From Sphingomonas sabuli (lineage in GTDB: Bacteria > Pseudomonadota > Alphaproteobacteria > Sphingomonadales > Sphingomonadaceae): DNA of 64,000 nucleotides. The stretch is from contig NZ_CP060697.1 in assembly GCF_014352855.1 (NCBI RefSeq), positions 186,001 to 250,000 of the forward strand. The letters are read 5' to 3'. The notes under the pieces are model-generated. The model saw only the letters and a program-made list of their open reading frames with translations. It did not search any database and was not told the origin of the DNA. This document shows positions 39,900 to 48,600 of this stretch, piece after piece. The position numbers and the translations under genes were made by a program. Position 1 is the first letter of the stretch. Every line of letters starts with the position of its first letter.

Positions 39900-40380
39900 A
39901 ACGAAATGGGGGCCGGCATTGCTGCCAGCCCCCACTGCGCCGAGCGAAGGATCCGCCAAGTTCCAGACATCGGATTCCAGGGGAATCCAATCCTCGATCC
40001 CGGCTCACCAGCTCAGGCGTCGCTTCCCATCGTCAACCTCCTCGTGAGAGGAGCCGTGCTGCCTCTACTCCAGTGCGCCGACCGAAGTCCCGCTGCTGTT
40101 TCGTGCCGCTCGGCCTGACCCGAAGGTCACAGTCGGCCAATGTTCCGCGGCCCTTCTTGGGATGACCATCTCCTGCGTCCCGCTGTGCATCCGGACAATC
40201 CGAAGATTGCCTTCCGCCGCGTCGCGCAATCGAAAGATCATCTCTTCCGGCGCCTCGTCCCGGCCTGCCGCGCTTTGGCTCCCGAAGGAACCGCCGCATT
40301 GCCTGCCGCGGAGATCGGATCTTTGGTCACCTGCCGCACCTTCGAACCGTTGCCGGTTATCCGGTGAGACCTGGGACCGC
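39900..40380 (-). ncRNA. Candidate structured RNA, family unknown
   Basis: Read on the minus strand, this gene-free stretch carries a series of stems in order. They are GGTTCC-UUCG-GGAGCC (40277-40292), GGCAATC-UUCG-GATTGTC (40194-40211), TGACC-UUCG-GGTCA inside an outer GGCC/GGCC pair (40112-40138), CTCCTC-TCAC-GAGGAG (40038-40053) and GGATTCC-CCT-GGAATCC extended to ten pairs (39969-39991). A terminator-like stem ends the series. The overlapping frames have poorer third-position GC than neighbouring genes. I see no RNase P, tmRNA tag or SRP motif. Ends are approximate. Confidence 0.4.
39908..39933 (-). terminator. Strong intrinsic terminator
   Basis: GGGGGCTGGCA-GCAA-TGCCGGCCCCC, an 11-bp stem (14 with wobble pairs) and a GNRA loop, followed on the minus strand by ATTTCGTTT. 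No protein-coding gene ends just before it, so it probably ends a non-coding transcript. Confidence 0.6.
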
Positions 40381-40553
40381 TGCCCCGATCACCCCTGCTT
40401 ATTGCCGCGCGCTTCCGAGTCGCGCCAAGCGGAAAAGGCATGGTTTGGCCTGTGGATAACGTGGATATCGTGCACAACTGCGGAACATTCGGGCATTCCA
40501 AATATCGCCGTTCGTCGGTTGCCGTTTCGTTCCGCTGTCCCTAGCTCAGCACC

Positions 40554-42845
40554 GTGCCCGATCTGCCCGCCACGACTCCCGAGCCCGGCTACCTCCACGG
40601 CCTCAATCCGCCGCAGCGCGAGGCCGTGCTGACCACCGAAGGCCCGGTGCTGGTGCTGGCCGGCGCGGGCACCGGCAAGACCGCGGCACTGACCGCCCGG
40701 CTCGCCCACCTGATCGCCAGCCGCAAGGCGTGGCCCAGCCAGATCCTCAGCGTTACCTTCACCAACAAGGCCGCGCGCGAGATGAAGGAGCGCGTGTCCG
40801 CCATTTCCGGCGGCGCGATCGAGGGCATGCCGTGGCTCGGCACCTTCCATTCGGTCGCCGCGCGGATGCTGCGCGCCCATGCCGAGCTGGTCGGGCTGAA
40901 AAGCAATTTCACCATCCTCGACACCGACGACCAGCTGCGCGTGCTCAAGCAGCTGATCCAGGCCGCCAACCTCGACGACAAGCGCTGGCCGGCGCGCCAG
41001 CTGGCGGGGATGATCGACCGCTGGAAGAACCGTGGCTGGACCCCGCCGCAGGTCGATGCAGGAGAGGCGGAGGCCTTCGGCCCGGGCCGCGGCCGCGAGC
41101 TCTATGCCGCCTATCAGGAGCGGCTGAAGACCCTGAACGCCTGCGACTTCGGCGACCTGCTGCTGCACATGCTGCACATCTTCCGCACGCAGCCCGACGT
41201 GCTGGAAAGCTATCGCGACCGCTTCCGCTACATCCTCGTCGACGAATATCAGGATACCAACAGCTCGCAGTACGAATGGCTCAAGCTGCTGGCCGAACCG
41301 CGCCGCAACCTGTGCTGCGTCGGCGACGACGACCAGTCGATCTATTCCTGGCGCGGCGCCGAAGTCGCCAACATCCTCAAGTTCGAACAGGATTTTCCCG
41401 GCGCGGCGATCATCCGGCTGGAACAGAATTACCGCTCGACCGGCCACATCCTGTCCGCCGCGGACGGGGTCATCGGCAACAACAGCGGCCGGCTCGGCAA
41501 GACCTTGTGGACCGACGCCGGGGAGGGCGAGAAGGTCCGCGTCATCGGCGTCTGGGACGGGCCGGAGGAAGCGCGCCGCATCGGCGAGGAAATCGAAGGC
41601 GTCCAGGCGCGCGGGCTCAACCTGTCGCAGATCGCGATCCTCGTCCGCGCCCAGTTCCAGACCCGCGAGCTGGAGGAGCGGTTCATCGCCATCGGCCTGC
41701 CGTACCAGATCATCGGCGGCTTCCGCTTCTACGAACGGGCCGAGATCCGCGACGCGCTGGCCTATCTTCGGCTGATCCACCAGCCCGCCGACGACCTTGC
41801 CTTCGAACGCATCGTCAACCAGCCCAAGCGCGGCCTTGGCGACAAGGCGCTGGCGACGATCCACGCCGCCGCCCGGGCGCAGCGGCAACCGCTGCTGATG
41901 GCCGCCGCGACCCTGCTCGACAGCGACGAGCTGCAGGCCCGCGCCCGCAATTCCCTTGGCCGGTTCATCGGCGACGTCGCCCGCTGGCGCAAACTGGCCG
42001 ACGACCTGCCGCATGCGGAGCTCGCCCGCACTGTGCTCGACGAAAGCGGCTACACCGCGATGCTCCAGGCCGATCGCTCCGCGGAGGCTGCCGGCCGGCT
42101 GGAAAACCTCGCCGAACTGGCGCGCGCGATGGAGGAATATGACAACCTCCCGGACTTCCTCGAACATGTCAGCCTGGTGATGGACAATGACGAGGATCGC
42201 GACCGCGAAAAGGTCACGATCATGACCATTCACGCCGCCAAGGGGCTGGAATTCGACACCGTCTTCCTGCCCGGCTGGGAAGAAGGCATCTTCCCCTCGC
42301 AACGCGCGCTCGACGAAGGCGGGCTGGCCAGTCTCGAGGAGGAACGGCGGCTGGCCTATGTCGCCATCACCCGCGCCAAGCGCCGGCAGACCGTGCTCCA
42401 CGCCGCCAACCGCCGCATCTACGGCCAGTGGACCAGCAGCTTGCCCAGCCGCTTCGTCGGCGAATTGCCCGAAGCGCACACCGAATCCGAAACCACGATG
42501 AGCGGCGGCGAAAGCCTGTGGCGCGCGCAATGGTCGGAACGCGCCGACCCCTTCGCCCACCTCGGCCCGGCCCAGGCGATGCGCTCCAGCACGCGCGGCC
42601 CCGGCTGGCAGCGCGCGGCCTCGTCCGGCCGCTTCAGCCCCGAACCGCAACGCGTGATCGAAGCGCGCGCCTCCGCCGTCTCGCTCGGCAACAAGGGTCG
42701 CGGCGACGTCGCCGTCGGCCAGCGCGTCTTCCACGACAAGTTCGGCCACGGCACCATCCAGGCGATCGAGGGCAACAAGCTTGAAATCGACTTCGAAAAG
42801 GCCGGGCTGAAAAAGGTGCTCGACAGCTTCATCAGCGTGGATTGA
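40554..42845 (+). CDS. uvrD: ATP-dependent DNA helicase UvrD/PcrA
   Basis: 763 residues, superfamily 1A 3'-5' helicase used in nucleotide-excision and mismatch repair. Walker A is AGAGTGKT (residues 36-43). Walker B is DEYQDTN near 230. QSIYSWRGAE, EQNYRSTGHIL, MTIHAAKGLEF and VAITRAKRRQTVLHA are the remaining helicase motifs in order. The C-terminal tail (VFHDKFGHGTIQAIEG) is the PcrA/UvrD Tudor-like domain that binds RNA polymerase in known members. The start is GTG 40554 without a strong ribosome site. A perfect DnaA-box-like sequence (TGTGGATAA) lies ~100 bp upstream. Confidence 0.95.
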   Translation: MPDLPATTPEPGYLHGLNPPQREAVLTTEGPVLVLAGAGTGKTAALTARLAHLIASRKAWPSQILSVTFTNKAAREMKERVSAISGGAIEGMPWLGTFHSVAARMLRAHAELVGLKSNFTILDTDDQLRVLKQLIQAANLDDKRWPARQLAGMIDRWKNRGWTPPQVDAGEAEAFGPGRGRELYAAYQERLKTLNACDFGDLLLHMLHIFRTQPDVLESYRDRFRYILVDEYQDTNSSQYEWLKLLAEPRRNLCCVGDDDQSIYSWRGAEVANILKFEQDFPGAAIIRLEQNYRSTGHILSAADGVIGNNSGRLGKTLWTDAGEGEKVRVIGVWDGPEEARRIGEEIEGVQARGLNLSQIAILVRAQFQTRELEERFIAIGLPYQIIGGFRFYERAEIRDALAYLRLIHQPADDLAFERIVNQPKRGLGDKALATIHAAARAQRQPLLMAAATLLDSDELQARARNSLGRFIGDVARWRKLADDLPHAELARTVLDESGYTAMLQADRSAEAAGRLENLAELARAMEEYDNLPDFLEHVSLVMDNDEDRDREKVTIMTIHAAKGLEFDTVFLPGWEEGIFPSQRALDEGGLASLEEERRLAYVAITRAKRRQTVLHAANRRIYGQWTSSLPSRFVGELPEAHTESETTMSGGESLWRAQWSERADPFAHLGPAQAMRSSTRGPGWQRAASSGRFSPEPQRVIEARASAVSLGNKGRGDVAVGQRVFHDKFGHGTIQAIEGNKLEIDFEKAGLKKVLDSFISVD

Positions 42846-42850
42846 GCCCG

Positions 42851-43183
42851 GTGGCGAAACATTATCCAACCACCGACGACGGCCGGTACTTCCTTGTCCG
42901 CGGCCGCCTGTGGCGTTGCTCCGACCCCGCGCTTGGGGAAGACCGGCGCACGACGCTGGTCAGGCAGTTGATGACGGCGCGCAGCGCGGTCGGACGGGCG
43001 CTCCGGGCCGGGGACGATGCCGCGCTGCGCGACGCTCGGGCGGCGGTCGACGCGGCCAAGGTGGCGCTCGGCGAACGCGGCAAGCCGTGGTGGGACGACG
43101 GCGCGCCCGATTACAATCGCCAGATGGCGCGCAACACGCCCTACGCCGCGTGGGCGGAGCAGACCGAAACGCGCGGCCAATAG
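42851..43183 (+). CDS. Conserved small hypothetical protein
   Basis: 110 residues. It opens with YPTTDDGRYFLVRGRLWR, followed by an Arg/Ala-rich helix (VRQLMTARSAVGRALRAGDD) and WWDDGAPDYNRQMARNTPYAAWAE. I recall similar proteins in alphaproteobacteria but cannot name a function. No signal or membrane segment. The GTG at 42851 (MAKHYPTTD) is preferred over TTG at 42842, which would overlap the helicase stop. Either way it is probably co-transcribed with uvrD. Confidence 0.72.
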   Translation: MAKHYPTTDDGRYFLVRGRLWRCSDPALGEDRRTTLVRQLMTARSAVGRALRAGDDAALRDARAAVDAAKVALGERGKPWWDDGAPDYNRQMARNTPYAAWAEQTETRGQ

Positions 43184-43217
43184 GGGAACCGGACGGCTTG
43201 GCGACCGTTCACCCGCC

Positions 43218-43478
43218 ATGTCGAAAAGCTTTCAAAAAGAACATCTTAAGTCCCGCTCGAACTCTGTCGTTTACGATCGTCAGCGGCGTCCGTGGCGCGT
43301 CCTCCTGCTCTCTGGCCTGGCCTCGGTGGCGATGACCAGCGCTGCCGCCGGCGCGCAGAGCCTCGTGCCTGAGGCGCAAAGCCTGGTGCGCGACATCAGC
43401 GGCGGCCGCAGCGCCGGCGACGTCATTCGCGACGAGCTCGCGCGCGTTGACCTGCCGACGCGTCACCGCGACAGCTAG
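43218..43478 (+). CDS. Small hypothetical protein with signal-like segment
   Basis: 86 residues, not recognised. After a polar, basic start (KSRSNSVVYDRQRRPWR) comes a hydrophobic segment (VLLLSGLASVAMTSAAAGAQS) resembling a signal peptide or anchor, then a short polar tail. The ATG at 43218 lacks a clear ribosome site. It lies between two same-strand genes. It may be real but the evidence is topology only. Confidence 0.45.
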   Translation: MSKSFQKEHLKSRSNSVVYDRQRRPWRVLLLSGLASVAMTSAAAGAQSLVPEAQSLVRDISGGRSAGDVIRDELARVDLPTRHRDS

Positions 43479-43506
43479 CCGGGTCCCGCCAACCGGAGAT
43501 CCGCTC

Positions 43507-43821
43507 ATGACCGACCAGCCCGCCGTCCGCGACAACACGGACAAGCATCGCTTCGAAATCGACCTTGGCGACGGCGACTTTGCCATCGCCGAATACCGGC
43601 TCCACGGCGACGACATCCTGTTCACCCACACGCTCGTGCCGGAAACGCACGAAGGGCAGGGGCTGGGCACCGCGCTGATCAAGGCCGCACTGGCTTCGGC
43701 GCGGAAACGCGGGCTCAAGGTTCATCCGCACTGCAAGTTTTTCGCCGCCTACATGAAGGAGCATGCCGACGTGCAGGACCTGCTCACTCCGGAATGGCGG
43801 GCGAAGCTCGGCGTCGAATAA
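43507..43821 (+). CDS. YidJ/COG2388-type GNAT acetyltransferase
   Basis: 104 residues. The minimal GNAT fold of this small family is seen in HTLVPETHEGQGLGTALIKAAL (in outline), with acetyl-CoA loop EGQGLGTAL. The ending KVHPHCKFFAAYMKEH is the family signature with a conserved Cys. The N-terminal strand pair is FEIDLGDGDFAIAEYRLHGD. Substrate unknown. ATG 43507 has a GGAG site. It is monocistronic or the last gene of the uvrD run. Confidence 0.85.
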   Translation: MTDQPAVRDNTDKHRFEIDLGDGDFAIAEYRLHGDDILFTHTLVPETHEGQGLGTALIKAALASARKRGLKVHPHCKFFAAYMKEHADVQDLLTPEWRAKLGVE

Positions 43822-44058
43822 GCCGCCGGATCGGTTTTTCCTGTCCTACAGACCCCTTTTGCGGGCACATCGTCGCGATGCGCCGCAGCCATTGTCTCAT
43901 TCGCCCTCAACCATCCCCCGCGTCGGCGATCCTCGCGTGCGCGCGCGTAGTGAGTGCGACTTTTGTGACCTTTGGCCCGGTTCCGGCCTGTGCGCGGACG
44001 TCTTGCCCGCGCTTGGCCGATGCGCCAAAGCGCCGCTGAACAGGACGGGGCCCGCATC

Positions 44059-44919
44059 TTGCCGCTGAGTTTTCAGGACCTGATTTTGACGCTGCACCGC
44101 TATTGGGGCGCGCAAGGCTGTGTGCTGGTGCAGCCCTACGACCTCGAAATGGGGGCGGGGACGTTCCACCCCGCGACCGTGTTGCGCGCGCTTGGCCCCG
44201 ACCCTTGGAAGGCGGCGTTCGTCCAGCCGTGCCGCCGCCCGACCGACGGTCGCTACGGCGAAAACCCCAACCGGCTCGGCCATTATTACCAGTATCAGGT
44301 GATCCTGAAGCCCAGCCCGGCGGACCTGCAGGACCTTTACCTCGGCAGCCTCGCCGAAATCGGCATCGACCCGCTCAAACATGACATCCGCTTCGTCGAG
44401 GACGATTGGGAATCGCCCACGCTCGGGGCCTGGGGCCTGGGTTGGGAAGTGTGGTGCGACGGGATGGAGGTGACGCAATTCACCTATTTCCAGCAGGTCG
44501 GCGGCTTCGATTGCAAGCCGGTGGCGGGCGAACTGACCTACGGCCTCGAACGGCTCGCCATGTATATCCAGGGCAAGGACAACGTCTTCGACCTCGACTT
44601 CAACGGGCAGGGCGTGACCTACGGCGACGTCTTCCTCGAAAACGAAAAGCAATTGTCCGCCTGGAATTTCGAAACGGCCAACACCGACATCCTGTTCGAC
44701 CAGTTCAGGAAGGCGACGGCGGAATGCGAAAACGCGCTGGGCGCGAACCTGCCGATCCCGGCCTATGAACAGGCGATCAAGGCCAGCCACATTTTCAACA
44801 CGCTGCAGGCGCGCGGCGTGATCTCCGTCGCCGAACGCCAGGCCTACATCGGCCGCGTCCGCGACCTCGCCAAGGGCGCCTGCGCCGCATGGATGAACAA
44901 GAACGGATGGGCGGCGTGA
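44059..44919 (+). CDS. glyQ: Glycyl-tRNA synthetase alpha subunit
   Basis: 286 residues, the catalytic subunit of the alpha2beta2 bacterial enzyme charging tRNA-Gly. It is recognised from [76 protein letters not shown] and ERLAMYIQG, which form the class II active site. The TTG at 44059 is followed directly by the conserved region. An in-frame ATG at 44020 would add 13 residues and is an alternative. It overlaps glyS by four bases. Confidence 0.95.
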   Translation: MPLSFQDLILTLHRYWGAQGCVLVQPYDLEMGAGTFHPATVLRALGPDPWKAAFVQPCRRPTDGRYGENPNRLGHYYQYQVILKPSPADLQDLYLGSLAEIGIDPLKHDIRFVEDDWESPTLGAWGLGWEVWCDGMEVTQFTYFQQVGGFDCKPVAGELTYGLERLAMYIQGKDNVFDLDFNGQGVTYGDVFLENEKQLSAWNFETANTDILFDQFRKATAECENALGANLPIPAYEQAIKASHIFNTLQARGVISVAERQAYIGRVRDLAKGACAAWMNKNGWAA

Positions 44920-47066
44920 CCGGCACCACGGCCGACTTCCTGCTCGAACTGCGTTGCGAGGAAATTCCGGCCCGCATGCAGGCCGGGGCGCGCAACGACC
45001 TTGCCCGGCTGTTCGCGGCGGAGCTCGACAAGGCCGGCCTGCAAAGCACCGGCATCACCACTTTTTCGACGCCGCGGCGGCTGGCGCTGGTGGCCGCCGG
45101 CCTCGCGCTCGAAACCTCGGCCCGCAGCGAGGAACTGAAGGGCCCGCGCACCTCCGCGCCGCCGCAGGCACTCGAAGGTTTCCTGCGCAAGACGGGGCTG
45201 ACGCAGGATCAGCTTGAAGATCGCGACGGCGTCTGGTTCGCCAATCTCGCGACGCCGGGCCAGCCGACGCGCGATCTTGTCGGCCCGATGATCGAGCGCA
45301 TCGTGCGCACGTTTCCCTGGCCCAAGTCGATGCGCTGGGGCGACGCCTCGGGCAGCAGCGAAAGCCTGCGTTGGGTGCGCCCGCTGCACGGCATCGTCGC
45401 CATCCTCGGTGAAGACGTCATCGCCGCGACCGTCGACGGGATCGAAAGCGGCGCGGCGACGCTCGGCCACCGCTTCCACCGCCCGGGGCAGATCACCATC
45501 GGCGGCGCGCACGATTACGTCGAAAAGCTGCGCGCCTGCCACGTCGTCGTCGACCAGGACGAACGCGAAACCATCATCCGCGACGGCGCCGCCGCGGCGG
45601 CACGAGCCGCGGGCCTTACGCTGATCGAGGACGAAGGGCTGGTGGTCGAAAATGCGGGCCTGACCGAATGGCCGGTGCCGCTGCTGGGCCGTTTCGATCC
45701 CGACTATCTCGACGTGCCGCGCGAAGTGATCGTGCTGACCATGCGCACCAACCAGAAATATTTTGCCTGCGCGGGCGATGACGGCGGGCTTGCCCCGGCC
45801 TTCGTCTGCACCGCCAACATCGACGCCACCGACGGCGGCGCCGCCATCGTCGAAGGCAATCGCAAGGTGCTCGCCGCACGCCTCGCCGACGCCCGCTTCT
45901 TTTGGGAACAGGACCTGAAGGCGCCGCTAGACAGCTACCTGCCGAAGCTCGACGGGATGCTGTTCTACGAAGGCATGGGCTCGCTTCGCGCCAAGGCCGA
46001 CCGCATCGCCGATCTCGCCGCCCGCCTGACCGCGGCTTACTTCCCGGACCGTGATCCCGAAACGTCGCGCCGCGCGGGCCTGCTGGCCAAGGCGGACCTT
46101 GCGACCGGAATGGTCGGCGAATTTCCCGAGCTGCAGGGGATCATGGGCGGCTATTATGCCGAACGCGGGGGTGAAAAGCCCGGCACTGTTGCGGCGCTTC
46201 AGCAGCAATATGTGGGGGCGGTCGAAGGGTGCATTCCGGCGGCCGTCGCACTGGCCGACCGGCTCGACACGCTCGCCGCCTTTTTCGCGCGCGGCATTCG
46301 CCCGACGGGGTCGAAGGATCCGTTCGCGCTGCGCCGCGCCGCGTCGCAGGTGATCCAGACGATCCTCGTCAACGGGACGCGCCTCTCGCTGCGCGACGCG
46401 CTCGGCATGGCCAGGGATGGCCTTGGCACGGACGGCGCGAAGCTCGACACCGGCGACCTGGTCGACTTCTTCGCCGATCGCCTCAAGGTCCAGCAGCGCG
46501 AAGCGGGCGTCCGCCACGACCTCATCGACGCGGTGTTCGCGCTGGGCGGGGAGGACGACCTCGTCCGCCTGCTGGCACGGGTGCGCGCGTTGCAGGACTT
46601 CGTCGAAACGGCGGAGGGTAGGGACCTGTTGGCCGGCTACAAGCGCGCGGCGAATATCCTACGGAAGGAAAACTGGACCGGATCGCAGGGCCGGACTTCG
46701 CGCGGCGCGCAGGGCATCGCGCAGACCGGCGAGGAAGATCCGCTGGCGCTGGTCGACGAACCGGGCATGCGCGAAGTGGTCGCGGCGATGGTCGCGGAGC
46801 GATCGGGCGCCGACCTGCCGGAGGAAGAGGCGCTCGAAGACGCGCTCGACCAGGCCGAGCCGAAGGCGGCCGCGGCGATCAATGCGGAAGATTTCACTGC
46901 CGCGATGGCGGCGCTGGCGTCGTTGCGCGGGCCGATCGACACCTTTTTCGACAAGGTCACGGTCAACGATGCCGACCCGGCGCGGCGCAAGCGCCGGCTC
47001 AACCTGCTACTTCGCTTCCGCGACGCGGTCGACGGCGTCGCGGACTTCTCGAAGATCGAGGGCTAA
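44916..47066 (+). CDS. glyS: Glycyl-tRNA synthetase beta subunit
   Basis: 716 residues, the family length. It holds tRNA-binding parts of the alpha2beta2 enzyme: N-terminal [13 protein letters not shown], the HD-like core ([21 protein letters not shown]), [11 protein letters not shown] and the C-terminal anticodon-binding helices ([21 protein letters not shown]). The GTG at 44916 overlaps the glyQ stop (GTGA), the usual coupling; ATGs at 44889 and 44907 are possible. It converges on the TSP3-like gene with nine bases between stops. Confidence 0.95.
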   Translation: MTGTTADFLLELRCEEIPARMQAGARNDLARLFAAELDKAGLQSTGITTFSTPRRLALVAAGLALETSARSEELKGPRTSAPPQALEGFLRKTGLTQDQLEDRDGVWFANLATPGQPTRDLVGPMIERIVRTFPWPKSMRWGDASGSSESLRWVRPLHGIVAILGEDVIAATVDGIESGAATLGHRFHRPGQITIGGAHDYVEKLRACHVVVDQDERETIIRDGAAAAARAAGLTLIEDEGLVVENAGLTEWPVPLLGRFDPDYLDVPREVIVLTMRTNQKYFACAGDDGGLAPAFVCTANIDATDGGAAIVEGNRKVLAARLADARFFWEQDLKAPLDSYLPKLDGMLFYEGMGSLRAKADRIADLAARLTAAYFPDRDPETSRRAGLLAKADLATGMVGEFPELQGIMGGYYAERGGEKPGTVAALQQQYVGAVEGCIPAAVALADRLDTLAAFFARGIRPTGSKDPFALRRAASQVIQTILVNGTRLSLRDALGMARDGLGTDGAKLDTGDLVDFFADRLKVQQREAGVRHDLIDAVFALGGEDDLVRLLARVRALQDFVETAEGRDLLAGYKRAANILRKENWTGSQGRTSRGAQGIAQTGEEDPLALVDEPGMREVVAAMVAERSGADLPEEEALEDALDQAEPKAAAAINAEDFTAAMAALASLRGPIDTFFDKVTVNDADPARRKRRLNLLLRFRDAVDGVADFSKIEG

Positions 47067-47075
47067 CTCCCCGGG

Positions 47076-47528
47076 CTATTCGCGCCGGTCGTCGATGCCG
47101 TCGTTGTCCGTGTCGCGGCCAAGCATCTTGTCCACGAAGCCAGCCCGGCGCGACGGTTCGGCGCGGTCGTCGATGCCGTCGCGGTCGCGGTCGATCCGGG
47201 TCGTGACGGCGCCTTCGTCGCGGTCGTCGACACCATCGCGGTCGCGGTCGACTACGGGATCGCGCCGGTCCGGAACGCCGTCGCGGTCCCTGTCGCGAAT
47301 GGCGGCGCCGCGCAGGGCGTCGCGTTCACGCCATTCCTTTTCGCGTTCGCCCCAGTGGCGCTCGCGTTCTTCGTGGCGGTCGGCCAGCAGTTCGCGTTCG
47401 CGCACTTCGTCGCGATAGCGGGTCTTCCACTTGCGGCCGCTGCCGGCGAGCAGGAAGGCGCCCATCAGGATGCCGAGGAAAAAGACCAGGGCCAGGATGA
47501 TCCACTGGTCGGACGTGAAGCTCACCAT
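47076..47528 (-). CDS. Single-pass membrane protein with thrombospondin type 3-like calcium repeats
   Basis: 150 residues. An N-terminal membrane segment (WIILALVFFLGILMGAFLLAG) is followed by a highly charged helix (RYRDEVRERELLADRHEERER), probably a coiled coil. Four acidic repeats come next (DRDRDGVPDRRD, DRDRDGVDDRDE, DRDRDGIDDRAE, DTDNDGIDDRRE) of thrombospondin type 3 pattern, predicted to bind calcium. Which side of the membrane they occupy is not clear. It is 69 bases downstream of tadC on the same strand. Its ribosome site lies within an inverted repeat. Not a known Tad component. Confidence 0.75.
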   Translation of the reverse strand: MVSFTSDQWIILALVFFLGILMGAFLLAGSGRKWKTRYRDEVRERELLADRHEERERHWGEREKEWRERDALRGAAIRDRDRDGVPDRRDPVVDRDRDGVDDRDEGAVTTRIDRDRDGIDDRAEPSRRAGFVDKMLGRDTDNDGIDDRRE

Positions 47529-47530
47529 CG

Positions 47531-47564
47531 CTTGTAACCCCTTCGTAGATGACGGGGTTACAAG
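47531..47564 (-). promoter_or_regulatory. Perfect inverted repeat covering a ribosome-binding site
   Basis: CTTGTAACCCC and GGGGTTACAAG form a perfect 11-bp stem with a 12-base loop. On the minus strand the second arm contains the AAGGGG site of the gene starting at 47528. It may act as a tadC terminator, a translational switch, or both. Confidence 0.55.
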
Positions 47565-47597
47565 CGCGCGATGCCGGTTTCCGTTCCGCCGCCGTTT

Positions 47598-48584
47598 CTA
47601 GCGGTTGAGCAGGTTGTCGCTGATCGAGCAGGCCGCGGGGCCAAGGATGACCACGAACAGGGTCGGCAGGATGAACAGGATCAGCGGCACGGTCATGATC
47701 GCCGGCAGGCGGGCAGCCTTCTCCTCCGCCCGCATCATCCGCTCGTTGCGGAACTCGGCGGACAGGACGCGCAGGGCCGAAGCCAGCGGCGTACCGTATT
47801 TCTCGGTCTGGATCATGGTCGTGACGACGCCGCGCACCGCTTCGAGGTCGACTCGGGTGGCGAGATTCTCGAATGCCTGGCGGCGCTCGTTGAGGAAGCC
47901 CAGCTCGATCGCGGTCAGGCCGAATTCGTCGCCCAGCTCCGGATAGGCCTTGCCCAGTTCGCGGCTGACGCGGCCGAAGGCGGCGTCGACGGTCAGGCCG
48001 GCCTCGGCGCAGATGACCAACAGGTCGAGCGCATCCGGCAGGCCCTTGCGGATCGCGTGGCTGCGCTTGGTGACCTTGTTCTTCAGCCACACGTCGGGCG
48101 ACTTGTAGCTGCCGACCAGCACGCCGGCGACGGTCATGTAACGGCGGAAACCGCCCCATTCGGGCCAGAAGTCGACCCAGTAGATCATGACGATCGCGCC
48201 GATGCCCAGCACGACCGGCAGGACGAAACGGGCGAAAATGATGAAGAAAGCCAGGTCCTTGTTGCGGATACCGGCCTGCATCAGCCGGTTTTGGGTCTTC
48301 TTCAACTGGTCGTCCTGAAGCATCTTGAACTTGCTCAGGATGGTCCGCACGCGGTCTGCCGCTTCATTGCGGTTGGTCAGTTTCTTGCGCTTGTTGGTCG
48401 ACGCGACGATGCCGGCCTTGAGCTGCTCGCGCCGCTCGTTGAGCGCACGGACGCGGCGCGCCATCGGGTCCTTGACCGTGGTGGCGGCATAGATCGCCAT
48501 CATCACGGAAAAGGTCGCCACGGCGCTCAGGAGCGTCGCGATCCAGATGACATCGAAGCCGAGAAGGGTGGGGCCGGTGGCCAT
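47598..48584 (-). CDS. tadC: Tad pilus inner-membrane platform protein TadC
   Basis: 328 residues with GspF-type (T2SF) architecture: an N-terminal membrane segment, a basic cytoplasmic part, then ALDLLVICAEAGLTVDAAFGRVSRELG, the T2SSF signature, and a C-terminal pair of membrane segments (MTVPLILFILPTLFVVIL). With TadB it forms the inner-membrane platform on which Flp pilins are assembled. It starts 16 bases after the tadB stop. It is the last recognised cpa/tad gene here. In the usual order tadD would follow; a TSP3-like gene is found instead. Confidence 0.92.
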   Translation of the reverse strand: MATGPTLLGFDVIWIATLLSAVATFSVMMAIYAATTVKDPMARRVRALNERREQLKAGIVASTNKRKKLTNRNEAADRVRTILSKFKMLQDDQLKKTQNRLMQAGIRNKDLAFFIIFARFVLPVVLGIGAIVMIYWVDFWPEWGGFRRYMTVAGVLVGSYKSPDVWLKNKVTKRSHAIRKGLPDALDLLVICAEAGLTVDAAFGRVSRELGKAYPELGDEFGLTAIELGFLNERRQAFENLATRVDLEAVRGVVTTMIQTEKYGTPLASALRVLSAEFRNERMMRAEEKAARLPAIMTVPLILFILPTLFVVILGPAACSISDNLLNR

Positions 48585-48600
48585 GGTCGTCGCTTTCCCC

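Noticed and set aside
40033-40299. 88-residue frame on the minus strand upstream of the terminator
   Set aside because: Strongly Arg/Gly-rich, no recognisable motif, no good start, poor third-position GC compared with neighbours, and it runs through the UUCG hairpins. A structured RNA explains the region better.
40450-40475. TGTGGATAA and GTGGATAT near uvrD as DnaA boxes of an origin
   Set aside because: Only one perfect box, no AT-rich unwinding region, no dnaA, parAB, hemE or other origin-linked genes nearby.
43822-44058. Small frames between the acetyltransferase and glyQ (e.g. starting near 43878)
   Set aside because: No ribosome site or family resemblance; likely the glyQ promoter region.
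47531-47564. Inverted repeat as a transposon end
   Set aside because: No transposase, no target-site duplication and no partner repeat; position over a ribosome site favours regulation or termination.
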